From Providencia rettgeri (GTDB taxonomy: Bacteria > Pseudomonadota > Gammaproteobacteria > Enterobacterales > Enterobacteriaceae): a DNA stretch of 64,000 nt. The stretch is taken from positions 2,758,501-2,822,500 of the forward strand of contig UGTZ01000001.1 in the NCBI GenBank assembly GCA_900455085.1, read 5' to 3'. A program made the translations under genes and the position numbers. Below are positions 54,429 through 63,603 of the stretch, one piece after another. The notes under the pieces were generated by a model. That model was not told the origin of the DNA. It was given only the letters and a program-made list of their open reading frames with translations, and made no database searches. The stretch's first letter is position 1. Each line of letters opens with the position of its first letter.

Positions 54429-54460
54429 AAAAAGCCCGTCATTAAAAATGACGGGCTTTA
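54429..54460 (-). terminator. Terminator of cspC
   Basis: AAAGCCCGTCATT-tttaa-AATGACGGGCTTT on the minus strand with a T-run; 23 bases after the cspC stop and 49 before dsrB starts. Confidence 0.9.
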
Positions 54461-54482
54461 GAAAATCAGTTAAGCAATTAGC

Positions 54483-54695
54483 TTAGATAGCAGTTACGTT
54501 AGCAGCTGCTGGGCCTTTTGCACCGTTTTCAATGGTGAATTCAACTTGCTGACCTTCAGCCAGAGTTTTGAAACCATTGCCCTGAATGGCAGAGAAGTGG
54601 ACGAAAACGTCTTTGCTACCATCAGCTGGAGTGATGAAACCGAAGCCTTTAGACTCGTTGAACCACTTAACTTGACCTTTCATTTTGTCGGACAT
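54483..54695 (-). CDS. cspC: Cold-shock-domain protein CspC
   Basis: A 70-residue cold-shock domain with KGFGFITP and DVFVHFSAI. The KGQVKWFNESKGFGFITPAD and QGNGFKTLAEGQ segments and C-terminal NVTAI resemble CspC, a constitutive member that stabilises stress mRNAs, rather than the cold-induced CspA group. ATG 54695 is taken as the start; upstream codons to 54719 lack support. It is the second csp gene in the window (33468-33680 is the other). Confidence 0.88.
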   Translation of the reverse strand: MSDKMKGQVKWFNESKGFGFITPADGSKDVFVHFSAIQGNGFKTLAEGQQVEFTIENGAKGPAAANVTAI

Positions 54696-54719
54696 TTGAC
54701 TTTTCCTATATAACATCAA

Positions 54720-55174
54720 AAAAACTTGCCTTTTGGCATATACGGGCCAGAGTCAACTATTTAATCAGGGAAACACCAAGATGCAGCGTCACGGTCAAAG
54801 GCTATCTGTGATAACTTTCTTCTTTAGAACACACTAACTCAGTAATCATACATCAAATAGGACTGCTAAACAGGCCGACACTCATTAACTCATGACTTAA
54901 AGATAATAGCAACTATTTTATACGGGCAAACTTCAAAAATATGTCGTTTTTTCGATTGCGTCACTTTTATCGACTATAACGTTAACAAAAATGCTGCATT
55001 TAGTTGATAGTTTAAAGAAAACTTTAATTTAAAAAGCCAACAACCCAATAAATGTCAGTAAGAATTATCTGATACGATGACAATCTGTGTAAATATTTTT
55101 TTTAACTGATATATAACAATCTCAACGGCTCGTGATACCCTCCTAGTATAGATATCTGACAGAGAGTTATACAC
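54720..55174. other. Intergenic region, nothing recognised
   Basis: Divergent spacer between cspC and ylaC. The left part is likely the 5' leader of cspC. No gene or distinct structure was seen. Confidence 0.5.
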
Positions 55175-55678
55175 ATGGATATTATCAAACAAATACTCGT
55201 CGAAGACTTGGATGCCATCAATAAACGTGAAAACCGAGATGGGAAACCTTACTTTAATAGCCAGTTCCTCGCCAACCACCCTTATTTATGTGTTGGCATG
55301 GTTGCGGCTTATGTCCCCCTAGCCATTATTCTTTGGTATGCCCCTTATTTTGGACCTTATTGGGCACTGGGTATCACTATTCTCTTTATCGTGTTAGCAA
55401 GTGTGCTACTTTTTGACATTAAACCTGTCTATCATTTTGAAGATATTGGTGTGTTAGATTTACGCGTTTGTTATAACGGAGAATGGTTTGTCACTGAACC
55501 CGTTTCTGATAATGCAATAAGTAAAATCATTGATTCACAAGATGTTAGCTCTGCAATAAAGCAAGAAATATCGCGTTTAATTGCATTAAAAGGAATGATA
55601 TCGTTTTATGATATCTATCATGTTGCTTATCCTGAAGTTTCTACGCAATTACCTGGTACACTTGCAGCTCAAAATTAA
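55175..55678 (+). CDS. ylaC: Inner-membrane protein YlaC
   Basis: 167 residues with two membrane segments (about 38-58 and 64-85) and a cytosolic C-terminal domain carrying HFEDIGVLDLRVCYNGEWFV and LKGMISFYDIYHVAY, both recognisable in E. coli YlaC. Function unknown. GAGAG precedes the ATG by nine bases. Monocistronic. Confidence 0.85.
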   Translation: MDIIKQILVEDLDAINKRENRDGKPYFNSQFLANHPYLCVGMVAAYVPLAIILWYAPYFGPYWALGITILFIVLASVLLFDIKPVYHFEDIGVLDLRVCYNGEWFVTEPVSDNAISKIIDSQDVSSAIKQEISRLIALKGMISFYDIYHVAYPEVSTQLPGTLAAQN

Positions 55679-55813
55679 TTCAATATCAATTAACTAGAGC
55701 AAAACTTCGTCATAATGTGCAGTGAATGAGCAGTTAGATATTTTTTCTGTTTTTATGATTGACAGCCTGAGATGATATCGTTAATATTCGCCTCGTTCTC
55801 AGGAACAAGCAAT

Positions 55814-55889
55814 TCCTCCATAGTTCAGTCGGTAGAACGGCGGACTGTTAATCCGTATGTCGCTGGTTCAAGTCCAGCTGGAGGAGCCA
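55814..55889 (+). tRNA. tRNA-Asn (anticodon GTT), copy 1
   Basis: 76 bases, TCCTCCATAGTTCAGTCGG to GGAGGAGCCA, with anticodon loop CTGTTAA (GTT, Asn) and encoded CCA. The upstream words CGCCTCGTTCTCAGGAACAA and downstream GCCCGCTTAATGCGGGC are shared with copy 2. Confidence 0.95.
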
Positions 55890-55899
55890 AATTTAAAAA

Positions 55900-55923
55900 A
55901 AGCCCGCTTAATGCGGGCTTTTT
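55900..55923 (+). terminator. Terminator of tRNA-Asn copy 1
   Basis: AAGCCCGC-TTAAT-GCGGGCTT followed by TTT, 10 bases after the tRNA. Confidence 0.85.
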
Positions 55924-56154
55924 GCTATCTGTTTGTTATGTTCTGCTCCTCATGAATTATTCATCTCTATTATCAGTTTCCCTAGCGTCCCCTTCCCCTA
56001 TAAACCACATAATATAGACAACGACACCTCTTATTGGGATAGATAATCATCAAATCGATTACTTAACACTCACTTGGCTATTTTTTTCGTTTTTATACTT
56101 TACAACAGTGAACAGGATGGGTAATATGCGCCTCGTTCTCAGGAACAAAGCAAT

Positions 56155-56230
56155 TCCTCCATAGTTCAGTCGGTAGAACGGCGGACTGTTAATCCGTATG
56201 TCGCTGGTTCAAGTCCAGCTGGAGGAGCCA
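56155..56230 (+). tRNA. tRNA-Asn (anticodon GTT), copy 2
   Basis: Identical to copy 1 over the 76 bases, 341 bases further on. It has the same CGCCTCGTTCTCAGGAACAA leader and terminator, so the unit has been duplicated or homogenised. Confidence 0.95.
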
Positions 56231-56238
56231 AATTTAAA

Positions 56239-56262
56239 AAGCCCGCTTAATGCGGGCTTTTT
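56239..56262 (+). terminator. Terminator of tRNA-Asn copy 2
   Basis: Same stem AGCCCGC-TTAA-TGCGGGCT with T-run as after copy 1. Confidence 0.85.
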
Positions 56263-56343
56263 GCTATCTTTCTGAAAATTACCCTTCTGAATATTCAGCT
56301 ACTAGCTAAGCAACCGCAAAGACCCGCACCATAGAATGAATAG

Positions 56344-57246
56344 TTACTCTTTCTCCAGAAAAAATTGTTTAATTGTCTGGCGTAACCATTGATGCGCAGG
56401 ATCTCTATCCAACCTTGGATGCCATGCTTGCACGATAAATATAGATTCCAATTCCAAAGGGAGTTCAATTTCAATTAACGGCAAATTAACACTCTTTACC
56501 CCTTGCAGCACATGACGAGGGAGTGGCAAAATATAATCAGAGTTCATCGTTAGCATCATAGCTGAATGAAAGCTAGGCAAAGTCAACGCAACATTACGCT
56601 CTAATTGAAGGTCACGTAACGCGTCATCAATTGGTCCCAATGTACGCCCCCGCCGCGATACGCTAATATGCGGGTAATGCGTTAAACTTTCAGTTGTCAC
56701 TTGTCCAATAATCGGATGCCCTGGGCGAACCAACGCCTGAAAAGTACTAGTAAATAAGCTCTGAGCCTTAATTTCAGGGTGCCAATCTCGAGAAGAACCA
56801 ATAACCAAATCGACTTTACCGCTACGCAAAGAATCATCTTCAGTATCACTTTCCGCGATAAAAATTAAGCTACTTTGGGGAGCTAATTCCCTGAGTTTTT
56901 CTAACAACCCACCACCTAAGGCGCCAATAAAAATATCATTCGCCCGAATAACAAATGTTCTTTCTAATGTTTTTGGATTGAATAATTCATCAGGATTAAT
57001 TAACGCTTCTGCTTGAGCAATAATATGGCTAAGTTGTTCTTTTAATTCTAATGCTCTGGGAGTTGGTACTAATTTACGCCCTGCCCTAACTAAAATGGGA
57101 TCATTAAATTGCTCACGAATTCGCCCTAGAATTCGGCTCATAGCAGGAGCACTCAGGTTCATTTTTTCGGCGGCTCCTCCTACACTTCCTTCCTCCAATA
57201 ATAAATTCAACGCATAAATCAAATTGAAGTCGATTTTTTGTGGCAT
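56344..57246 (-). CDS. LysR-family transcriptional regulator
   Basis: 300 residues: an N-terminal LysR winged helix (FNLIYALNLLLEEGSVGGAA, EKMNLSAPAMSRILGRIREQ) and a substrate-binding domain (TFVIRANDIFIGALGGGLLE, DLVIGSSRDWHPEIKAQSLF). ATG 57246 follows GGAGGAAAA and is chosen over the longer frame. It is divergent from the DHA2-EmrA-type efflux operon (gap 152 bases) and is the obvious candidate regulator. The ligand is unknown. Confidence 0.88.
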   Translation of the reverse strand: MPQKIDFNLIYALNLLLEEGSVGGAAEKMNLSAPAMSRILGRIREQFNDPILVRAGRKLVPTPRALELKEQLSHIIAQAEALINPDELFNPKTLERTFVIRANDIFIGALGGGLLEKLRELAPQSSLIFIAESDTEDDSLRSGKVDLVIGSSRDWHPEIKAQSLFTSTFQALVRPGHPIIGQVTTESLTHYPHISVSRRGRTLGPIDDALRDLQLERNVALTLPSFHSAMMLTMNSDYILPLPRHVLQGVKSVNLPLIEIELPLELESIFIVQAWHPRLDRDPAHQWLRQTIKQFFLEKE

Positions 57247-57398
57247 TTTTCCTCCTCGCCCCTTTGCAGCCCTCCTCATTAGTGGATTGCGTTTTATGCA
57301 ATAATTTAATTACATCATTTCATTTTAAACAATTAAACAAAATTTAGATACTACTGCTGAAAATGACAGAACAAGTTTTTAAATAGCAGGAGTTTAAA

Positions 57399-58940
57399 AT
57401 GGTTGATGCGTCTATCATACAACCTAAAAAAAACAAATGGATAGCCAGTGCGAGTGAAATTAATGGCCGCACATGGATGGGTCTATTTGGTGTTTTTTTA
57501 GCAGTAATGGCGAGTGGCGTGGGAGAAAACGCCAGTAAATTTGCCCTAGGCGATATTCAGGGGGCAATGGCATTAAATATTGATACTGGCAGTTGGTTAA
57601 TCACCTGTTATGTAACTGGTTTTGTAATTGGTTCAGGATTTACTCCTTGCTTTTGGCCAACATTCTCACTACGTCGTGTTGCGCTCGTTATGTGTTCTAT
57701 TTATCTGATTGGAGGATTAATTACACCATGGCTAGGAGATCATTATGCTCTTCTATTAACAATACGTAGTTTACAAGGCTTTGCGGGCGGGGCTCTCCCG
57801 CCTATGTTAATGACGGTAGTGCTGCGCTTTATGCCTCCGCTTATTAAAGTATTAGGTTTAGGGGCTTATGGCTGGGTTTCTGCATGGAGTGCTACTTTTG
57901 GTGCCACTGCGGCCGCGTTTGCCTTCCACTGGGGGTGGAGTGGGTATTTTTATTGGAACTTACCACTAATGGCGATAGCCACCATCTGCATTGGCTTTGG
58001 TTTACCACAAGATCCTTTACGCTTAGAACGACTCAAACAGTTTAACTGGCGAGGTTTACTTCTGGGTGGAAGTGCACTTGCTATGCTCACCGTAGGTATT
58101 TCTCAAGGAGAACGCCTTGATTGGCTAAATTCATCACTAATTTATGTTTTATTGATTGGTGGACTTGGTTTATTAGTTCTGTTTTTGATAAACGAATGGT
58201 ACCACCCATTACCCTTCTTCAACTTACAGTTACTTAGCAAACGGAATCTATCGTTCTCATTAATCACCCTTGGTGGCGTATTGTTGATTATGGTTTCTTT
58301 GGTGAATATTACCTCTGGCTATTTATCGTCTATTCAAGGGTATCGCTTAGAGCAAACTTCAGACATGATGTTATGGGTATCGCTCCCACAACTCATCACG
58401 CTCCCTATCATAGCCATTATTTGTAATACCCCCAAAGTTGATTGCCGTTGGGTGCTCGCCATTAGTTTACTTTTGATGACAGCCGCTTGTGTCCTCGCAT
58501 CACAACTGACCCCAGATTGGAATGGCGACAACTTTAGAATGATTTCTCTCTTACAAGCTGTTGCACAACCCATGGCCGTTATTCCGCTATTGATGATGGC
58601 AACGGGCGGATTACTGCCCACTGATGGTCCATTTGCTGCAGCTTGGTTTAATGCGGTTAAAGGATTTGCAGCAACGGCTGCAGGGGGAGCAATTGCCCTA
58701 TTAAGCCGCCAGCGAGGCGACTTTCATTCCGGCGTGATTGCTGACAGCTACGGCAGTACTTATCGCGATACTGCCACGAGCTCTATCAGCGAACTCACTA
58801 AACTCGCCTCCAGCCAAGGGTATGTTTTAGCAAGCTCTGATCTGTATCTGTTGGTTTCTGGTTTAGCGCTGTCATTAACCGGGCTGATTTTAGTGATGCC
58901 AACTCGTATTTACCCACCGCGGTCTGTTGCCGCTGTTTAG
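57399..58940 (+). CDS. DHA2-family (EmrB-like) drug/anion efflux transporter
   Basis: A 513-residue major-facilitator protein with about 14 membrane segments, first gene of an efflux operon. The N-terminal half has IDTGSWLITCYVTGFVIGSG and SLQGFAGGALPPMLMTVVL, the DHA2-type loop, and a C-terminal segment with AAAWFNAVKGFAATAAGGAI. It would move a small amphipathic substrate across the inner membrane with the membrane-fusion protein encoded 23 bases downstream. A modest GCAGGAG ribosome-binding site precedes the ATG. Substrate is unknown. Confidence 0.86.
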   Translation: MVDASIIQPKKNKWIASASEINGRTWMGLFGVFLAVMASGVGENASKFALGDIQGAMALNIDTGSWLITCYVTGFVIGSGFTPCFWPTFSLRRVALVMCSIYLIGGLITPWLGDHYALLLTIRSLQGFAGGALPPMLMTVVLRFMPPLIKVLGLGAYGWVSAWSATFGATAAAFAFHWGWSGYFYWNLPLMAIATICIGFGLPQDPLRLERLKQFNWRGLLLGGSALAMLTVGISQGERLDWLNSSLIYVLLIGGLGLLVLFLINEWYHPLPFFNLQLLSKRNLSFSLITLGGVLLIMVSLVNITSGYLSSIQGYRLEQTSDMMLWVSLPQLITLPIIAIICNTPKVDCRWVLAISLLLMTAACVLASQLTPDWNGDNFRMISLLQAVAQPMAVIPLLMMATGGLLPTDGPFAAAWFNAVKGFAATAAGGAIALLSRQRGDFHSGVIADSYGSTYRDTATSSISELTKLASSQGYVLASSDLYLLVSGLALSLTGLILVMPTRIYPPRSVAAV

Positions 58941-58963
58941 TTATTGATTATCAGGAAATTAGA

Positions 58964-60022
58964 ATGAGTAAGATCAAATTAAAAATTAATAAAAATGTCG
59001 CTCTGACTATCATCGCTATTGTTGTTTTAATAGGAGGATTATTAATTAATAAATTCGCCATTAAAAAAACTGATCAAAATACCAATGATGCATATATCCG
59101 TGCGGATATTTCACGTATTTCACCACAAATTTCAGGTGTGGTGACCGAAGTCCTTGTGCAAGATAACCAATGGGTTAAAAAAGGTGAATTATTAGCAGTC
59201 ATTGATCCCAGAGAATTTACAGTTGCACTTTCTCAGGCTGCTGCACAAGAGCAATCTGCTCGCGCACGGCAAGATGATGCAAAAGCCAATTTAATGCGTC
59301 AACAGGCCTTAATCGCTGCGGCAGAAGCCCAACTGCAATCTGCAAGAGCAGAACTACAATTTGCGTACCAAGAAAAAACTCGCTACCACAAAATGGCAAA
59401 TACTGGCGCAGGCTCACAACAAGCGGCACAACAAGCAACTACGCGTGTACAAACAGTGACAGCAAGTGTTGCACAAGCTGAAGCATCATTAAAAGCAGCC
59501 AAAAATATGTTGCAAGTTTTAGAAGCGAAACAGGCCGATAGCAATGCTGAATTGACATTAGCTCAAGCTAAAAAAGCGATGGCTGAGCTTAACCTCTCTT
59601 ACACCCGTATTACTGCACCCATTGGTGGCGTAATTGGTAAAAAAAGTTTGCGCGTCGGTGAGTTTGTTAAACCAGGCGATGCTTTAATGGCTATTGTCCC
59701 CCAAAATAAGCTCTACATCATCGCGAATTATCAAGAAACTCAATTGGAAAATATTACTCATGGCCAAGTCGTCGATATTAGTATCGACACCTTCCCAGGG
59801 CAAATATTAAAAGGCTATGTCGATAGTATTGCTCCCGCGTCTAGCGTAAGTTTCTCTCCCATAGCCCCGGAAAATGCAACGGGTAATTTTACTAAAATTG
59901 TACAGCGCATACCTGTAAAAATTGTTTTTGATAGCAACACCGAGCATGCCCGGATGATGGATGCGCTGCGTGTGGGTATGTCTGCAGATGTCACCATTAA
60001 TACACTCGATGGGAGCCGCTGA
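58964..60022 (+). CDS. EmrA/HlyD-type membrane-fusion protein
   Basis: The periplasmic adaptor that joins an inner-membrane pump to an outer-membrane channel. 352 residues: one N-terminal membrane anchor (residues about 10-30), a lipoyl half (NTNDAYIRADISRISPQISG), a coiled-coil hairpin (about 90-200), the second lipoyl half (LNLSYTRITAPIGGVIGKKS) and a beta-barrel domain. The stop overlaps the ATG of the ruined outer-membrane gene (TGATG). The layout matches EmrA rather than the RND-type adaptors. Confidence 0.9.
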   Translation: MSKIKLKINKNVALTIIAIVVLIGGLLINKFAIKKTDQNTNDAYIRADISRISPQISGVVTEVLVQDNQWVKKGELLAVIDPREFTVALSQAAAQEQSARARQDDAKANLMRQQALIAAAEAQLQSARAELQFAYQEKTRYHKMANTGAGSQQAAQQATTRVQTVTASVAQAEASLKAAKNMLQVLEAKQADSNAELTLAQAKKAMAELNLSYTRITAPIGGVIGKKSLRVGEFVKPGDALMAIVPQNKLYIIANYQETQLENITHGQVVDISIDTFPGQILKGYVDSIAPASSVSFSPIAPENATGNFTKIVQRIPVKIVFDSNTEHARMMDALRVGMSADVTINTLDGSR

Positions 60023-60195
60023 TGAACAAAACTGTGATCACACTGGTTTTGTTAAAAACTTATCAGCTCTAAGCCATTGAGCAAGATTTCACTCCACTGT
60101 AAGCCACACTCCCAGACAACTGGGTAGCCACGCAAAACACAGCGACTTTGCCCACCGAATGGTGGGTTAATTTTCATTTATCGATCAACGTATGA
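60022..60195 (+). pseudogene. Outer-membrane efflux channel (NodT/TolC-like) relic
   Basis: The overlapping ATG begins a frame that stops after 16 codons (60072). A later frame, from about 60073, with one stop, reads AIEQDFTPL, stop, ATLPDNWVATQN, TATLPTEWWVNFHL, resembling the GPDFxxPxAxLPxxWxxxxxxxLPxxWWxxF start of NodT-type outer-membrane channels. Nothing of the barrel or helical domain remains. This is the expected third gene of the tripartite efflux operon, lost by deletion and point mutation. Downstream, 60196-60287, holds no gene. Confidence 0.65.
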
Positions 60196-60287
60196 TCCCC
60201 AAAAACCTTTCCATTTTACAAAAAGTATTGGAAAAAAGGGGAGCTAATTTTAAAGGCGCTATTTAGTTCGCCTATCAGGAAATAATC

Positions 60288-60731
60288 ATGATTAATAATG
60301 TGTTGTTAGCAGTAGACAGCTTTGAGAATAGCAGTAATGCACTTAGTTTTATGCAACGTATGACTGGCTGTGTCAGCAATGTGATTGTATTGACTGTTGT
60401 CGATAATACCTTTGCACTAAGCCGCACTGGGTTAAGTAAAGATAGCAATGAGTGGGATGAATACCCTGCAGCGCAAAAAGAAGAAGCTTTGGCACAAAAA
60501 CAATTAAAAGAGGTCACAAGCGTCTTAAATAGCATGGGGTTTAAAGCCCAAGGACTACTCGCTGCAGGTACCCCTATCGATACCATCCCCAAAAAAATGG
60601 AAAAATATAACTGCGAATTATTAATTATTTCTCATCGCCATCTTTCTTCACTTGGTCGCTGGCTTAATACCTCAGTGACTCGCAGTTTACTCGACGATAT
60701 CGCCCAACCAGTTCTCGTTATTCCGCTGTAG
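60288..60731 (+). CDS. Universal-stress-protein (UspA) family protein
   Basis: 147 residues with a Usp alpha/beta fold: NNVLLAVDSFENSSNALSFM at the start, and C-terminal LLIISHRHLSSLGRWLNTSV, ..LLDDIAQPVLVIPL. The ATP-binding G-x2-G-x9-G(S/T) of ATP-type Usps is not complete (HRHLSSLGRWLNTS), so it may belong to the non-ATP-binding group. Transcribed in the same direction as the efflux genes; its own GGAAATAATC ribosome-binding site is present. Confidence 0.8.
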   Translation: MINNVLLAVDSFENSSNALSFMQRMTGCVSNVIVLTVVDNTFALSRTGLSKDSNEWDEYPAAQKEEALAQKQLKEVTSVLNSMGFKAQGLLAAGTPIDTIPKKMEKYNCELLIISHRHLSSLGRWLNTSVTRSLLDDIAQPVLVIPL

Positions 60732-60987
60732 ATAATTTCTGTAAGTTACATTCATCAATTAGTGGTTAACTGCAGTTAACCACTAAATTTGAAATAATAT
60801 ACCGCCCATCGACTTAAGTTTGTTACCCTCTTTTTGTTTGTGTATGATCTTGATTAATCACCATTACCTAATTTTCGATCAAACTTCCGACAGTTCGCAC
60901 AGATAACAGGCAAACAAACATATTTTTCGCTATTCTCCTTTGACAATACAGTAAGAGAAAGCTAATATCCTCTGCGTACCAAGGAGT

Positions 60988-61063
60988 TCCTCCATAGTTC
61001 AGTCGGTAGAACGGCGGACTGTTAATCCGTATGTCGCTGGTTCGAGTCCAGCTGGAGGAGCCA
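60988..61063 (+). tRNA. tRNA-Asn (anticodon GTT), copy 3
   Basis: Same 76-base sequence as copies 1 and 2 except one base in the T loop (TTCGAGTCC against TTCAAGTCC). Upstream and downstream flanks differ (no GCCCGCTTAATGCGGGC terminator, instead a weak hairpin CCTGCTTAAGG). It was therefore not part of the recent duplication. Confidence 0.95.
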
Positions 61064-61274
61064 AAATTTAGAGAAACCTGCTTAAGGAAACTTCAGCAGT
61101 TTTTTTGCTATTGCATGCCTGAATAAGTTAGCTATTTACGTCATTTACATAATCTACCTTTGAAATAAGCTATAATCGTGATTTCTCATAGCTATTTTTT
61201 CACTTTACCTTTATCATTCTATTCCGGCTTGAGCACTCGCTCATCATTCATTCTTCCCCTATGGAGCCGGTTTA

Positions 61275-62324
61275 ATGACAACTGTAACTACCCTAACGAT
61301 CCGCCGCCCTGATGATTGGCATGTTCATTTTCGCGATGATGATATGTTAAAAACGGTCGTTCCCTATACCAGTGAATTCTTTGGCCGCGCGATTGTCATG
61401 CCGAATTTAGTGCCACCAGTCACAACGATTGAAGCCGCAAAAGCTTACCGCGAGCGTATTCTAAAAGCGGTTCCACAAGGACATCAATTTACCCCTTTAA
61501 TGACCTGCTACCTTACTGATAGCACAGATCCTGCTGAAGTCGTTCGTGGCTTTAACGAGGGGGTATTTACTGCCTGTAAACTCTACCCGGCCAATGCAAC
61601 AACTAACTCTAGCCATGGCGTATCCGATATTAAAAAGATTTACCCTGTATTAGCTGCGATGGAACAAGCAGGAATGCCACTGCTTATCCATGGTGAAGTC
61701 ACCGCAAGTCATATCGATATTTTTGACCGAGAAGCCTTATTTATTGAGCAAGTTATGTTGCCACTACGGGCACAGTTTCCAAAACTAAAAGTCGTTTTTG
61801 AACACATCACCACCAAAGAAGCGGCTCAATATGTCCAAGAAGCGAATGAATTTACAGCTGCAACTTTAACACCTCAACATTTGATGTTTAATCGTAACCA
61901 TATGTTAGTTGGTGGTATAAGGCCGCATTTATTTTGCTTACCTATTTTGAAGCGTAATGTGCACCAAGAAGCATTACGTACAGCGGTTGCTTCAGGTTGT
62001 GACCGTTTCTTCCTTGGTACCGACACCGCACCACATATACAATCACGTAAAGAATCTTCCTGTGGTTGTGCTGGGGTCTTTAATGCTCCCACCGCATTAG
62101 CGGCTTACGCAAGTGTTTTTGAAGAGCTCGGTGCCTTGGCGCATTTCGAAGCTTTTTGTTCCCTAAATGGCCCTAAGTTCTATAACTTACCTGTGAATGA
62201 AGGGACAATTACACTAACTAAAGAACAAAATATAATTTGTGAATCCATTGACTGCTGTAATGATAAATTAGTTCCTTTCTTAGCTGGGGAAGATGCATGC
62301 TGGACAGTCTCTCAGGGCCAGTAA
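61275..62324 (+). CDS. pyrC: Dihydroorotase PyrC
   Basis: PyrC closes carbamoyl-aspartate to dihydroorotate in pyrimidine synthesis. The 349-residue amidohydrolase has the two metal-binding histidines His16/His18 in DWHVHFR, the carboxylated Lys102 in TACKLYPANATTNS, later ligands in HGEV and EHIT, and the catalytic Asp in LGTDTAPH. Length and motifs are those of E. coli PyrC. GGAGCCGG precedes the ATG. In E. coli pyrC is controlled by CTP-dependent start-site choice, which I did not test here. Confidence 0.97.
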   Translation: MTTVTTLTIRRPDDWHVHFRDDDMLKTVVPYTSEFFGRAIVMPNLVPPVTTIEAAKAYRERILKAVPQGHQFTPLMTCYLTDSTDPAEVVRGFNEGVFTACKLYPANATTNSSHGVSDIKKIYPVLAAMEQAGMPLLIHGEVTASHIDIFDREALFIEQVMLPLRAQFPKLKVVFEHITTKEAAQYVQEANEFTAATLTPQHLMFNRNHMLVGGIRPHLFCLPILKRNVHQEALRTAVASGCDRFFLGTDTAPHIQSRKESSCGCAGVFNAPTALAAYASVFEELGALAHFEAFCSLNGPKFYNLPVNEGTITLTKEQNIICESIDCCNDKLVPFLAGEDACWTVSQGQ

Positions 62325-62335
62325 TTTAGACACCC

Positions 62336-62370
62336 ATGGGAAGTTCAAAATACTTCCCATTCTTTTTTTA
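62336..62370 (+). terminator. Terminator of pyrC
   Basis: ATGGGAAGT-tcaaaat-ACTTCCCAT followed by TCTTTTTTTA, 12 bases after the stop. Confidence 0.9.
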
Positions 62371-62543
62371 CAATCCTTATTATCCGTTTTATGCATTTTC
62401 TGCCATTTAAACAAAAAAATGTTTTATTTACTTTCTTATTAGCAAAATCTCCTTATACTAAAAGTGGACTCATCACGAGGTCATTGCTCTTAGTCAGTTA
62501 TAGATATTTATTATTTATCACGATGTTTGATTAGGAGGTTTAT

Positions 62544-62798
62544 ATGAATAAAAAAAATGATGTCATTCAAACCCACCCAGTAGTTGGCTGGGACATCAGC
62601 ACGGTCGATGATTACGACGCTATGATGTTGCGTTTGCACTACCTCCCTGAGCAAGATAACCACACAGGTGACGCTATTGTGGATAAAACCATGTGGCTAA
62701 CGACTGATGTGGCAAAACAACTCATTCATATTCTCCAAGCAGGCGTAGACAAGATAGAATCAGGGGAATATGTCGAGTTTGATTTTAAAACACACTAG
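62544..62798 (+). CDS. bssS: Biofilm/stress regulator BssS
   Basis: 84 residues with the strongly conserved N-terminus VIQTHPVVGWDISTVDDYDA and LRLHYLPEQ; the middle and C-terminus (TMWLTTDVAKQLIHILQAGV, IESGEYVEF) match E. coli BssS. It affects biofilm and indole/uptake signalling, with no known biochemical activity. In E. coli it is close to pyrC and dinI, so synteny supports it. TAGGAGG precedes the ATG. Confidence 0.93.
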   Translation: MNKKNDVIQTHPVVGWDISTVDDYDAMMLRLHYLPEQDNHTGDAIVDKTMWLTTDVAKQLIHILQAGVDKIESGEYVEFDFKTH

Positions 62799-62803
62799 GG
62801 AAA

Positions 62804-62835
62804 TAAATGGATATTAGTAACACTAATATCCATTT
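62804..62835 (+). terminator. Terminator of bssS
   Basis: AAATGGATATTAGT-AAC-ACTAATATCCATTT, a 14-bp perfect stem right after bssS. Confidence 0.8.
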
Positions 62836-63007
62836 AATTTATTCATCTACATAGGTAATTATATATCTTTATATAATTACCTTATCAATTAATTACTAAT
62901 TAGCAATTTAAAATAAGAACACTATTTATTGTTTTTATTAATCCTTGGTTGACTTCACTATCAATTCCAATTTATTGTAAGGCATCTTCTTGAACAAGGA
63001 TGTTCCA

Positions 63008-63601
63008 ATGCGAATATTAGTTATTGATGAATGTTATTATACACGTCTTGGCATTACAGAATATTTGTCCAAAAATAAAAAACTCGAATTTATTAGTACA
63101 GGATGTATAAAAGAAGCTATTAGTTTTATAAAAACAAACACACCAAGCATTATACTAGTGAATTTAACGTATTATTGTAATTACTCTAATTACTGTCCTA
63201 CACTACAGAAATTATTAAGCAACACTAATAATATACGATTTTATATTTATATTAATGCCCCGTATCCACAAACAAACAATCCATTGTTATTAAAGGATAA
63301 TTATTTCATCCTATCAAAAGATATTATTATTCAAACTCTTGATAAGGTTATTCGTGACTATGAACAAATAGAGAAAATCACCAAGCTTGCTAATAACATT
63401 GATTCATCTATTTTCACAATTAAAGAACAAAATATTATTAACAACTGGATGAATGAAACACCTAATCATATTATTTCTCGAAAACTAGGAATTAGCAATA
63501 GCACTGTTTACTCACAAAAAAGACATATTACCTCTAAAGTTTTCGTCAAAAACAGAATAGAGTTATTTTTTATATATAATGTATTTAAATATTTATATTA
63601 A
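63008..63601 (+). CDS. LuxR/RcsB-type regulator with degenerate receiver domain
   Basis: 197 residues: an N-terminal receiver-like fold (MRILVIDECYYTRLGITEYL, then PSIILVNLTYY) and a C-terminal LuxR helix-turn-helix (FTIKEQNIINNWMNETPNHI, GISNSTVYSQKRHITSKVFV). Where receivers have the phosphoacceptor Asp (xxLLxDxxxP) this protein has Asn in ILVNLTYY, and the second conserved acidic residue is Asp-Glu in VIDE. Thus phosphorylation is unlikely. The gene is AT-rich. ATG 63008 is chosen for its AAGGATG spacing over the upstream TTG 62990. No partner sensor is nearby. Confidence 0.75.
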   Translation: MRILVIDECYYTRLGITEYLSKNKKLEFISTGCIKEAISFIKTNTPSIILVNLTYYCNYSNYCPTLQKLLSNTNNIRFYIYINAPYPQTNNPLLLKDNYFILSKDIIIQTLDKVIRDYEQIEKITKLANNIDSSIFTIKEQNIINNWMNETPNHIISRKLGISNSTVYSQKRHITSKVFVKNRIELFFIYNVFKYLY

Positions 63602-63603
63602 AA

